Below are positions 13,187-23,196 of a DNA stretch of 64,000 nt, one piece after another. The notes under the pieces were generated by a model, which did no database searches, was not told the DNA's origin, and saw only the letters and a program-made list of their open reading frames with translations. Source of the DNA: Azadirachta indica (taxonomy: Eukaryota > Streptophyta > Magnoliopsida > Sapindales > Meliaceae); the NCBI GenBank assembly GCA_022749755.1, contig CM040449.1, positions 2,189,157 through 2,253,156 of the forward strand. The letters run 5' to 3'. Both the position numbers and the translations under genes were made by a program. Every line of letters starts with the position of its first letter. Within the stretch, counting starts at the first letter, position 1.

Positions 13187-13897
13187 TTAAGATAAGATGC
13201 ACGGCCACGCTTTTTGGCATTAGCAGCGCTCTAAGCCGTCATGCATGGCTCAGCTTTTATCTCCAAAGCATGATCCATGTTTTGTTCGTTCATCTTTAAG
13301 TTGTGTCTCGTTTGTTAAGATTTATAGTCTTCTAAAACTTTGATTATTAATATGCTTGTGCAGTATGTTAATTTTGTCGGCCATGTACTCAAGTTGTTCA
13401 ACAATCTTATTAGTTTCTTCAAGTTTGAATTCGTACTGCAGCTTCAGCAATATGTACTATTTTCGAAAAGCACTCTTATTTAGTAAACGTCTGACTTCTG
13501 GTCCTGGTTCATCCAATTCCAACGTTCGGACTCAAAATAATTATAAATGGGCCGCGACATGTGAAAAATAATGGAGAAGGGCTTTTTCAACAAATAAGTT
13601 GGGCTTTAAATCCTAATGGGCTGAGGTAGCGTCCACTGCCAATGTCCTTAGGACCTTCTGCCTGAATCATCTGACGTCTTTTCATTAGAATTCAACACGT
13701 TAATGCGATCTACGGCAGCGATTTCATGGAACGCACGTAAATTACTCGTTACTACAAGTCTTACATTCATTCATTCATTGATGAATGAAAAAGCAGGTAA
13801 ATTACAAGAAGCTAGAACCTTCGAATATAGATTTCCCTAATTCTTCCGCTTTGCCTTTTCCTTTTCGTCAACCCCCCCCCCCCCCCCCCCCCCCCCC

Positions 13898-13939
<42 letters not shown>

Positions 13940-13989
13940 AAATCCCTCCCATTGTATCCCATCTTCGTGTCTCTGAACAAACCCTAGCC
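13187..13989. other. BUBR1 3' UTR, spacer and U2AF35 leader
   Basis: No gene seen. The left ~300 bases are probably the BUBR1 3' UTR. The right part is the U2AF35 promoter and 5' UTR, with the C/CT tract listed separately and a telo-box-like AAACCCTAG at about 13979, directly before the U2AF35 start. Confidence 0.5.
13872..13937. repeat. Poly-C run followed by (CT)n microsatellite in the U2AF35 5' UTR
   Basis: A run of 26 C (13872-13897) is followed, after ACC, by about 18 CT units. It lies ~50-120 bases upstream of the U2AF35 ATG. CT-rich leaders are common in plant genes; the long homopolymer is probably length-variable and hard to sequence exactly. Confidence 0.85.
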
Positions 13990-14817
13990 ATGGCGGAGCA
14001 CTTGGCATCAATCTTCGGCACAGAGAAAGACCGCGTGAACTGCCCCTTCTATTTCAAGATCGGCGCCTGCCGCCACGGCGACCGTTGCTCTCGCCTCCAC
14101 AACCGACCGACAATCTCCCCTACTCTTCTTTTATCCAACATGTACCAGCGTCCCGACATGATTACTCCCGGTGTCGACGCCCAGGGACAGCCAATCGATC
14201 CTCGCAAGATCCAGGAACATTTCGAAGACTTTTACGAGGATATCTTCGAAGAGCTCAGTAAGTTCGGCGAAATCGAGAGCCTTAATGTTTGTGACAACCT
14301 CGCTGACCATATGATTGGCAATGTATATGTCCAGTTTAAAGAGGAAGATCAAGCAGCCGCCGCTTTGCAAGCTTTGCAAGGAAGATTTTACTCTGGCCGT
14401 CCAATTATTGCCGATTTCTCTCCCGTGACTGATTTTCGTGAAGCCACGTGCAGGCAATTTGAGGAAAACAACTGTAATCGAGGCGGTTATTGTAATTTCA
14501 TGCACGTGAAACTTATTGGTAGAGATTTGAGAAGGAAATTATTCGGTCGGTACCGTGGATATCGAGTAAGTAGGAGCAGAAGCAGGAGTTTGAGTCCGCG
14601 ACACAGGAGAGATAGAGATAGGGATAGGGATAGTTATGATAGACGTGACAGAGATAGAGATTACAGGAGACACAAGTATGATAGAGACAGGGATGAGAGA
14701 AAGAGGAGACACTCGACGCCCAGGAGAAGCAGGAGCAGGAGTCCGGTTAGAGAAGGAAGCGAGGAACGGAGAGCGAGGATTGAGCAGTGGAATCGAGAAA
14801 GAGGAGATAAAGTGTGA
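13990..14817 (+). CDS. U2AF35: U2AF35, small subunit of splicing factor U2AF
   Basis: Nuclear splicing factor that recognises the AG at the 3' splice site with U2AF65. A single-exon CDS of 275 residues. Order of parts: first CCCH zinc finger ([20 protein letters not shown], residues ~18-37), atypical RRM/UHM (~45-145, with [19 protein letters not shown]), second CCCH finger ([19 protein letters not shown], ~157-175), then an Arg-Ser/Arg-Asp tail ([15 protein letters not shown] and [13 protein letters not shown]). Intronless coding regions are usual for plant U2AF35. The start ATG has the expected [20 protein letters not shown] opening. Confidence 0.96.
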   Translation: MAEHLASIFGTEKDRVNCPFYFKIGACRHGDRCSRLHNRPTISPTLLLSNMYQRPDMITPGVDAQGQPIDPRKIQEHFEDFYEDIFEELSKFGEIESLNVCDNLADHMIGNVYVQFKEEDQAAAALQALQGRFYSGRPIIADFSPVTDFREATCRQFEENNCNRGGYCNFMHVKLIGRDLRRKLFGRYRGYRVSRSRSRSLSPRHRRDRDRDRDSYDRRDRDRDYRRHKYDRDRDERKRRHSTPRRSRSRSPVREGSEERRARIEQWNRERGDKV

Positions 14818-17800
14818 CGGCATTTTCGATATTGGTAATGTTTCGTAGTAGAGGATTAGATGCTTTATCTATTGCTTTTAATGAATTTAACATGGTCTTC
14901 CATCATTCTAGTGTAAGAAGTTGAGGTAGTATTTGACTCTGTCGACTAGTTTTGGAGTTGATGCTGGAGATTTCAGTTAGTTCATTCATGCTACTACTCC
15001 TGTACTTTTTCTTGTTACTTCTCCTGTCTTCGTGATGATACTTATTTTGTCTTTTGTATGCTTATTGGTTATAAAACCTGTAACTCCTCTCTGTTGGACT
15101 AAATATCTGTTAGCCTGTATTTTGGTTAAACTTGTATGTTTATTGGTATTGGATTTAGTTGTGTTCAAATCAACCTACCCAAAAAAAGGAAGCATTGGCC
15201 ATTTAGTTTATGTTTCAACTTAGTTATGTCCAAATTACCTCACTGGAGTGCTTGTTTTGTCTGAATTTTATAAAAGATGTTAGGTTTTACATATTTTATT
15301 TTTCTTGTAATTTGTCTCATATGTATTTGTTTGGGCTGACTTTTAGTTTCGGAGGATTCCGTATGAAGTCACTGGCCAATTTCTTGGGGAAGATAGATTC
15401 TATTGTTGACACTTCACTACATGGTATCTCCATGATTTCCCTTTTCCTTAGTGAGTGAGGATATCTTTTAATTTCAAGTCAATTGTTAGTGCTGAGATTA
15501 GGCATGCCTCATTGTCTTTGGGTGGTAATTTAAAATTTATATTAATTGGGTTATTATCTATTTATTTTCTGATGGTAATTAATTTCTGTTTTGGATCAAG
15601 TAGAAACTTAAAGATCAGGGGCTGCAAGCTAATTATGGCTTACCAAAGGAGCAGGATGCCTATTTGAAAAAAGAAAATCCTTAAATATTATTTATGTTCT
15701 TAGCCTTTAGTTTAGATTGGTAGGTTAGTCATGGAGATTATGGAGTATTGCATCAAGCTAAGAACTTAATGTTGGTTTTGCTGACAGAAACATATTTAAT
15801 CGTAGAATAAAATTTTTCTGGAGGTGCTACTCCGAATTTAGCACAGGTTGTATGGAAGGTCAAAATAGCTTATTATAGATGTAGTTCTATGCTTTTGATT
15901 CTGAAGTTTGAATGAATGTTTGCCACTGGAAAAGATTTTCTGGCAATGATTATGCCACGTGGGGTGTGGCTTTTGAAGCCCATATGGTGCTTTAGTTATT
16001 CTTGAGGTATTGTAGCTTAATTGGGTATATATTATTCATATAAAGTACAGTTGTATTATGAGTGCATCTGAAGGCCATGCAAATGCAGTGACTTGTGAAT
16101 GTGGTAGGTGAACTAGGTTCATGTTTTATTATCCTTTTGTAAATTAAACTAGCTAGTGTCTGTAATGAATTAGTAGTCTGAGTTGAATTGTAGTGGAAGC
16201 CTTTTACAGTTGTGTTATGATTGCATCTGTGAAGGCCATGCAAATGCGGTGACCTGTGAATGTGGTAGGTGAACCAGGTCCATATTTTATTATCCTTTTG
16301 TAAATTAAACTAGGCTAGTGTCTATAATGAATTAGTAGTCTGAGTTGAATTGTAGTGGAAGCCTTTTACTTTTGTATGTGAGAACCAAGTTCAGCAATGT
16401 CTGTACATGGTTCATTATAACTTGAACATGACTTCTCCTTTCTCCTCATTCTTTTAGCATCTTTAATGTTTCAAAAGTCACATTGAGGTGAATTTCTGAA
16501 TGGTGATGTACTTCCTGAAAAGGTTTACTCTAGTACAATGATTGGTGTGAAAACTTCAGCACAATACTGTTTTGGGTGGGATATAGTTAGTGTTATGTTT
16601 TAATTGAACGTGCAATCTTAGCAGCTTGTAGGTAGCTGGTTGGATTGTTCCTGGAACATGAATACACGAGGGAGTTGTTGGTGTTGCTTGGGGCTCAAAC
16701 CAAAGAATAACAAGAGTATGATGTTATTTGTGTCCTGACCTTTATCTTTTTTTCTTCATTTACAAGCACATTTTTGTTCTTTTCCTGATTTTTTCCTTTT
16801 CTTTCTATTTCTAGCCAAGGTTTTAGGGTCAATGTTGTTCCTGAATTGTGCGAGCTCAGTACAGACTTTGTCAGAATGCACGAGTTGTTCATTTAGTGTC
16901 CAAGCATGTGCTAGTTTTTCTCTTCTGCTGAGGGGAAAATGCAATTTGGCAGGGAGAGTAAACTGATTTTCCTTTGACTATAGATGCCAGAGGTTTTTGT
17001 TTTCTGTGCTATAATTGCAGGAATAGGTTCTATTTCCATTTCTGTTGGACAGTGCTGGTAAAGCATGAATATCTAGCATCTCCAAATTGGGTATACTATG
17101 ATGAAGGGCACTTGTGGCGTTGGCAGGAATTAGGTGAAAACTCTACTAGACAAACATAGGCTTTGGACAAGTTCTCTTTTTCTTATTGATCTCTAATTTT
17201 CTCTGAAGCTTCGGATAAAAAGTTTTGATTCATTAGGGTTCATTGAGAACTAGTCCAAGAGAGAGCTATTATTCATCTGCAAATGCATATTGTCAGACTG
17301 AAGATACCCCGTAGGTTCATGTTCGAGATGCCTAGTAAGGACGAGTTGGAAGTTAATGGAGGAAGAGCTTTGGCCAGTAATCTTATAGTCTCTGTTACGA
17401 TTAATTGTGATCATTGATGATGATGATGTTGGCGTTGATTGCCTCTGTCCTTCAAAATATCTGAATTCCGGTTTGATCTGCATTTTAATTTTTTTTCTTT
17501 GCGTACTACCTCCTACTAGAATCGATCCTTGTCGTCTACGGGCATAGTGAAATAGTGGATTGAAATGCATCTTGGAAACTAATAAGCTGACAGGAGACAG
17601 TGCCGCCTTCCTATTTTCTACCATGGTCATCAGCGGCTTCTCTTGTTGATTAGGAATTTCATTGTGAAGCTTCTTATGTGTTACAAATACTTAATGTTTG
17701 ATTTTTTTTTTTTCCGTTAATAATCGATGACTTTTCTGAAGTAAAATTAACCTATTAAGCGGGTTTCGTCCATAAAACCGAAATCTCTCAGTAAATAAGC

Positions 17801-18240
17801 ACTGTTTTTGGATGCATATGTTTGGCGGTTAGAATTTTACGAGGGAGAGTTGGTTACGCTTTAATAAGATAAAGAGTATAGCAACCGGTAGGTCGTTTTA
17901 TTTTAACAAATGTGACAATCATATGTATCCTTTTTTAATTTCTCGTTTTGTTTTTTTAATTCTGCAACCACAGAAGGAAGACAAATAACACTAAATTCAC
18001 ATATTCTTCAATCATTTAATTTTATCTTAGTAATAATAAATTAGTTCTTATTGTTCTGTATAAATTTTGATTTTTGATAATGGTGAAATAGTTCTTATGA
18101 ATATTTGTAAAGTGTTAGAAGTCCATGCTCTCATGTGTTAGAGAATGGTATTTTGATACAAATTCAAAGAAAATTCAGAAGAAATGGGCATTAAAGTTAA
18201 GTAAACAAAAAAAAAAAAAAAAACTCCTTTAATATAGCGG
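14818..18240. other. Long gene-poor spacer after U2AF35
   Basis: About 3.4 kb with no recognisable gene on either strand. The first several hundred bases are the U2AF35 3' UTR and downstream sequence. It contains the 160-bp tandem duplication listed separately. Reading frames of 60-126 codons occur (the longest, 17250-17630 minus) but none resembles a known family or shows a splice pattern. An unannotated non-coding transcript cannot be excluded. Confidence 0.5.
16046..16367. repeat. Two-copy tandem duplication, ~160 bp unit
   Basis: Copy 1 is 16046-16204 and copy 2 is 16205-16367. Both begin TACAGTTGT and run through GAATGTGGTAGGTGAAC, CCTTTTGTAAATTAAACTAG and GAGTTGAATTGTAGTGGAAG. They differ at about a dozen positions, including small indels, so the duplication is not very recent. 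No coding function is seen. Confidence 0.9.
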
Positions 18241-18298
18241 TCCTAAGCACGGTCAGAGGCCCAGACAGAGACGTGGGAGTTTTTTCAATTATGGAAAG

Positions 18299-18330
18299 AG
18301 CTGGACTTGTTCCACGTGTAAAGTCCAGCT
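18299..18330. promoter_or_regulatory. Palindrome with central G-box in the bZIP60 promoter
   Basis: Perfect 10-bp inverted repeat AGCTGGACTT / AAGTCCAGCT with a 12-base centre that contains CACGTG (18313-18318). It lies ~375 bases upstream of the bZIP60 start codon and ~240 bases upstream of its TATA box. CACGTG is a bZIP/bHLH site, and ACGTG cores occur in ER-stress elements of UPR genes. Binding is inferred, not shown. Confidence 0.5.
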
Positions 18331-18553
18331 TATCTCTTACTTGCCACTATCTATATTTCTATTGGCCGAGTGACGGAAACACTCGCCAACAGATCTTCTG
18401 CTACCCGAAGATACTTAAGTCCGTATATGCTCGCGTGACCTGCACACCTGAAAGACGAAACAACCACTGACCGCACCGCTCGATTAGTCTTTTGCTTGCC
18501 CACTAAGGAAAAGGAATTACGTAACGCGCTTTTAGAATTTCGAAACGAGTTCC

Positions 18554-18561
18554 TATATAAA
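18554..18561 (+). promoter_or_regulatory. TATA box of bZIP60
   Basis: TATATAAA (in CTATATAAATTG) lies 142-149 bases upstream of the bZIP60 ATG, placing the transcription start near 18585. The leader would then hold a short uORF at 18658-18681 (7 codons plus stop) and possibly another at 18588-18629 if transcription starts a few bases earlier. Confidence 0.6.
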
Positions 18562-18702
18562 TTGAGCCTCCATTTTTATCAACAACCATGTTCAAAATTT
18601 TCTCGAATACGTTTTCTTCTAGGTTATAGACATCTTCTTCCCCTAATTTTTTTTTTTATGTTTAATTTTCCTTTTATTTAAAATTTTTCACTTTAAATAG
18701 CC

Positions 18703-20801
18703 ATGGAAGATATGGAATGTTTAGTAGATGACATCGATTGGGAAAATCTTGTCACGGAGTTAATGGATCCATCTTCGGTGGAATTTTCTCCATCGCCGGA
18801 TGGTTCGGCATCTGCGAGGATCGGGGAAATTGAGAGCTTATTAATGACTGATAATTTTGACGATTTAGAGTCGAATTGTCCCTCGTTCGACGATTTCTTT
18901 ACTGATATACTTGTAGATACACCTTCGCCTCCTTTTGGTGTAGAGATTGTTGACCTGCCAACTGATGATAAGGATTCGAATGGTTCCGATGAATCTGGTA
19001 GCGCCAGCGCGGAGGAAGAGAAGGTGATCGATGGTCCGGAGACTAACAACAGTGACAGCAACGACAACAGCGTCCACAACAACGACAACAACAATTATGA
19101 AGATGGAAATGAGAATGCCGATGATCCGATCTCCAAGAAACGGAGAAGGTATCTGTAATTTATTACTACCGTTATTATTTTGTTTAAAATAATAATGAAC
19201 TATTAACCGCCTCCTTTATTTTCCTTTGGATTATGTTTCATATATTCACCGAATATGGATATATTTATTTGTTTTTACAATTTGTAATTTATGAATGAAC
19301 ACTTGGAAAAAGCGAATTTCTGTAGTTTTAACCGTTTGTTAATATTTAAAGCTTCTGGGATTTCTGTTGTTACCTAGTATTTAACGACTGAAGGTCATGC
19401 TATTTGTTTACATGCTTTGTTGTTTTCACTGTCATACTAGTGGATACTACATGAGATTTCTGTGGGCACTATATGTGGAGGAGATGATGTATTAGATAAC
19501 TATGTATGCGTTTGTACATGGTACAACAAAATTATCTGTTTCTCTGTATTGTACATTGAATGACGTTTTTAGCATGTTCTGAATATGGAATAATGTATCC
19601 ATTAGGAAAAATTAATGCTCTGATTTATATGTCAATGAGAATTAAAGGGCTCTACGTGATAAATGATTTGATTTTTCCAGGCGGTTGAGAAATAGGGATG
19701 CGGCAGTCAGATCAAGGGAGAGGAAGAAGATGTATGTTAAGGATTTGGAGATGAAGAGTAGATACTTGGAAGGGGAATGTAGGAAACTGGGGCGGTTGCT
19801 TCAGTGTGTTCTTGCAGAGAACCAAGCTCTTCGTTTCAGTTTGCAACCGGGTAATGCACATGGTGCATCCTTGGCCAAGCAGGAGTCTGCTGTGCTCTTG
19901 TTGGGTATGAATCATGAGTTATCTTTGTCTTGCTTCCTTTTTCTGTTATCAACCTTTCATTGTAGTTCATTGAATAGTGTGGTGGTGTTCAATATTTTCA
20001 CACAGAGAGATGGGGAAGACGAGTCATAGTTTCTGTTGATACAGTGGAAATACACAATGGTCATATTGGTAGATTAGGCTTAGTATTAAAATTTAAACTT
20101 GCTTGATGCTATTACACCAGTTCAAAACGCAGTTTTGTGTATATGTATGCAAATATGTTATGCTAAGCTGGTTTCTGCATATCCTCAGCATCCACTTGGT
20201 TGGTTTGATTGCACCTTGACCTTTCCTCGGATATTTCTATAGGTCTCAAGTTTTTTGATTCACACCTTAACCTTTCCTTGAGCATTTTTATGGGTCTCAA
20301 TTTTTTTGATCTGTTATTTTATCAATTAATTTAATAGATCAGTTGACAGATCGTTGGTGACTAATGTTCAGGATGTATATATTTGGTTTAAAGAAAATTT
20401 TTTTGGCTGCTGTTTTTTCCAGTTTCCACTAAAGACCCATGAACTTTATTTTTAATGGTTTCCATACCATATGCTGGTATGATCTACTGACCTTTTGATC
20501 AGCGCTGTGATAGTTTAGGTATGCTAATAAATACTTTCTTTGTTGTTTTACAGAATCCCTGCTGTTGGGTTCCCTGCTTTGGTTCCTGGGCAACATGTGC
20601 CTGTTTACTCTGCCCAAACCAATCCAATCAAAGCTGGAGTCAGTTCCACTGGTACAAGCGGAAGAAAAGGCTCCAGGAAATCTGGCTCAAAGAGGAGCAG
20701 GAATTAATATGATGATATTCTCGGTGGTGAAATCTCGTAGATGCAAAGCTTCAAGAAGGAAGATGAAAATACATTCTCATGTTCTACGAGTATTGGTGTG
20801 A
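18703..20801 (+). CDS. BZIP60: bZIP60, ER-anchored unfolded-protein-response transcription factor
   Basis: Membrane-tethered bZIP factor of the plant unfolded protein response, activated when IRE1 cuts its mRNA. Exons: 18703-19148, 19681-19904, 20554-20801. The unspliced form has 305 residues. N-terminal acidic region (MEDMECLVDDIDWENLV...), then a basic region KKRRR/RLRNRDAAVRSRERKK (from ~residue 145) with the N-x7-R signature, then a leucine zipper. Exon 3 of the unspliced frame encodes a hydrophobic helix (SLLLGSLLWFLGNMCLFTL). In the same exon the +2 frame is open to TAA at 20705-20707 and encodes a soluble tail ending GRKGSRKSGSKRSRN, a likely nuclear localisation signal. This is the arrangement expected for an IRE1-spliced form (~266 residues if 23 bases are removed). 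Confidence 0.93.
20554..20590 (+). promoter_or_regulatory. IRE1 cleavage region in bZIP60 mRNA
   Basis: In the mature mRNA the start of exon 3 can fold as GAAUCC / GGGUUC with loop CUGCUGUU; the first G of the stem is the last base of exon 2. The loop contains the CUG|CUG motif (cut expected after 20561), matching the C-x-G|C-x-G rule for IRE1 targets. Removing 23 bases (20562-20584), the size reported for Arabidopsis bZIP60, joins the upstream frame to the +2 frame at CCT GGG CAA. A 20-base excision would give the same frame. I could not draw a convincing second loop by eye, so the 3' cut is not fixed. Confidence 0.75.
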
Positions 20802-23098
20802 AAATATTTTCCTTCACTGGTGGTTGCCTCCATCTTTTGGTCTTTTCATTTCAGTATATGAGAGGATGGTGAAGGTTTAACAATTAGATGCAAAAAAAAG
20901 TGCCAGTGAATAGTTGGTGTGTATTACCTTAACAGTCTGGTTCATTCTATGGGAACTATGATATGTGGTGGAACTCAATTCACTGCCTTCTGTATGAAAC
21001 TCTACTTGCAGTCAATGTTTTGTTTGATTTTGTATGACAATTAGATCGCATTTTCCCAGTTCAGTTTCTGAAGTTTGTTTTATATTTTATGGGACCGGTT
21101 CAGTTAGAACTGAATGTTTTGAATAGAGGTGGTGTTATTAGATGTCAGATGATTTGAATTAAGACTGAAAAGACAACGTACGTAATAATATATTTTTTAA
21201 AAAAAGGCAGAGCAAACAACCATGTTCGATGTAGTTTTGAAGAAATTCAAGCTCTAACATTATGATATTGTCGACCCTGCTTTAAAGATACTGATAGAGA
21301 AATTTGATTGTCTTATCACTTCCTTGATTCAATGGGCTAAGACTAAGATAATATTATAGAATGATTGTAGTATGTGGATATCATAAATGGACGGTTAGAT
21401 TTCACTGTATCAAATTAAACGATTCTCGTAATAATAATAATAATAATAAATCAATACAAAATGTAATTATATTATAACAGTTTTATTATAAACATGACTG
21501 GTTTTCTGCTATATTTTTCATGCACGAACAAAGAAAAAAAAAATAATAATAAGCATTATTTTTCTTAAAAAATACTAGAAAAAAAGAACCCTTTTAGAAT
21601 AGTTTTAAAGTCTGATAATTAACTTAAATTTAAGAGAAAATTGAGGGGTAAGATAAAGATTATTAGGTGTCAAAATATAAATAATAAAAGTAAAGGACGG
21701 GCTAAAAAAATAATGTTCAGCAAATTAGATGTGTGCAGTTAAAAATACAACGGTGTAGTTTTGGATTGAGGTTTGTTGTCCCAAGTTGTGGAATGAAATC
21801 ATTGTACGAGTACTTTTAACTAAAGAGTCGGCGCACGTGGTATGCAAGGGGAATTCATTCAACGATATAAAATATATTAAGAAGATTCTCTGTGTTGGAT
21901 AAGCGAAGACGGTAAGGATTTGTTCAAAAAGAGTGGCTGGGACGCGGCCCACGGTTTTATGAAATTTTAAGTCGTAACCTTCAGGAGAAAATTGGTGAGG
22001 CGTAATAATAGAACTGAACAATTGTCAGCATTTTACAGAAGTGATATCACTTGACACTTGTACAAAATGCATTGCTGCCAATTGTAGAGAATTTCAGCCC
22101 ATTGCTGAAGGCTGAAGTTGATGAGCTAACCCAAAAAGGCCCACAGCATCCAGAAACCGAAAAAAAAGAAAAGAGTTAAAAATTAATTAAATATCTTAAA
22201 AATGCTTCTTACGCAGTGCAGAGGGTTAGGTGAGGGTTACATACAAACAACCATTCTGCGATTGGTAACTGATGACTCTCAGTGGGCTAATCCTAGAATT
22301 TACATAAATACCCTTGTCAGCATATTCTTACTGAATGTCCATATTTTTGAAGATACCTTTTTAACCGTCCATCCTCCAGTCAGCAGTCAGCCGTTCCCGT
22401 TCAGTGCCACAGGTGATTTGGCGAATGTACAGATTTGTCCCTCGACTTCCTCGATATGGCCCTCTTCAAGTTCCAACAACTCTTTTCAGTTCCATTCTCT
22501 AAGTGGCAACGTAATAACTTTTGCCTTTCATATTCCATGAGATTCTGACCCCCTAAATTATTCCAATTTTTACATTAACCTAACTTCTTTTGTGGATTCT
22601 CGTTCTTCCTGAATATTAATCATGTGTAAAGACTGACATTATTTAATGATATTTGGTCACTTTAATTCATTTTCTTTAAGCAATGTCCCTTGCTTCCATT
22701 CCAAATCAGTATCTTTTTCACTACAACTTTAATCAAAATTTATTTTATTAGTAACCTGATTTACAACATTTTTTATTTATTATATAACTGGATTAAAAAT
22801 TTTCCACATTTCTATAGTGGCAGTGCAGTCAGCGTAAGCGTAATATTCATGATAATACAGGGACAATTAATTTGATACAGCCGAGGGAAAAGATCTCTCT
22901 CGGGTAATTTGATACAGCCGACGAAAGCAGGCTGGGTGGGCTTTCTTATTCAGTGGCAATTTTGTAATTTCAAGAAGCAGTCAATGGTCTTCTGGAAAAT
23001 AACATCAAAAACCGAGGGCGGAGTTTTCATACAAGACGAAAACTGGTGGGCTTTAGTTTGTTTGGTAGTATCGCCGTTTCGCCTTTTCCCTTTCCCCC
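20802..23098. other. bZIP60 3' UTR and AT-rich spacer
   Basis: No gene recognised. The first ~300 bases are the bZIP60 3' UTR. The rest is AT-rich spacer with a short (ATA)n run near 21430-21450. A 112-codon open frame at 22202-22540 (+) has no family resemblance. The last few hundred bases are the PFP alpha promoter. Confidence 0.5.
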
Positions 23099-23105
23099 TA
23101 TAAAA
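23099..23105 (+). promoter_or_regulatory. TATA box of PFP alpha
   Basis: TATAAAA in CCCCCTATAAAACCGG, 92-98 bases upstream of the PFP alpha ATG at 23197, with correct spacing for a short leader. Confidence 0.6.
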
Positions 23106-23196
23106 CCGGTCTTTTACAGCGTTTTTTATACTAAACCACGCCCCCCGCCCCCTACAAACGTAATAATAGTCTACTACGGCACACAATAAAACAACA

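Noticed and set aside
17250..17630. 126-codon minus-strand frame after U2AF35
   Set aside because: No family resemblance, no promoter or splice context; length is possible by chance.
22202..22540. 112-codon plus-strand frame between bZIP60 and PFP alpha
   Set aside because: No recognisable motif and ordinary spacer composition.
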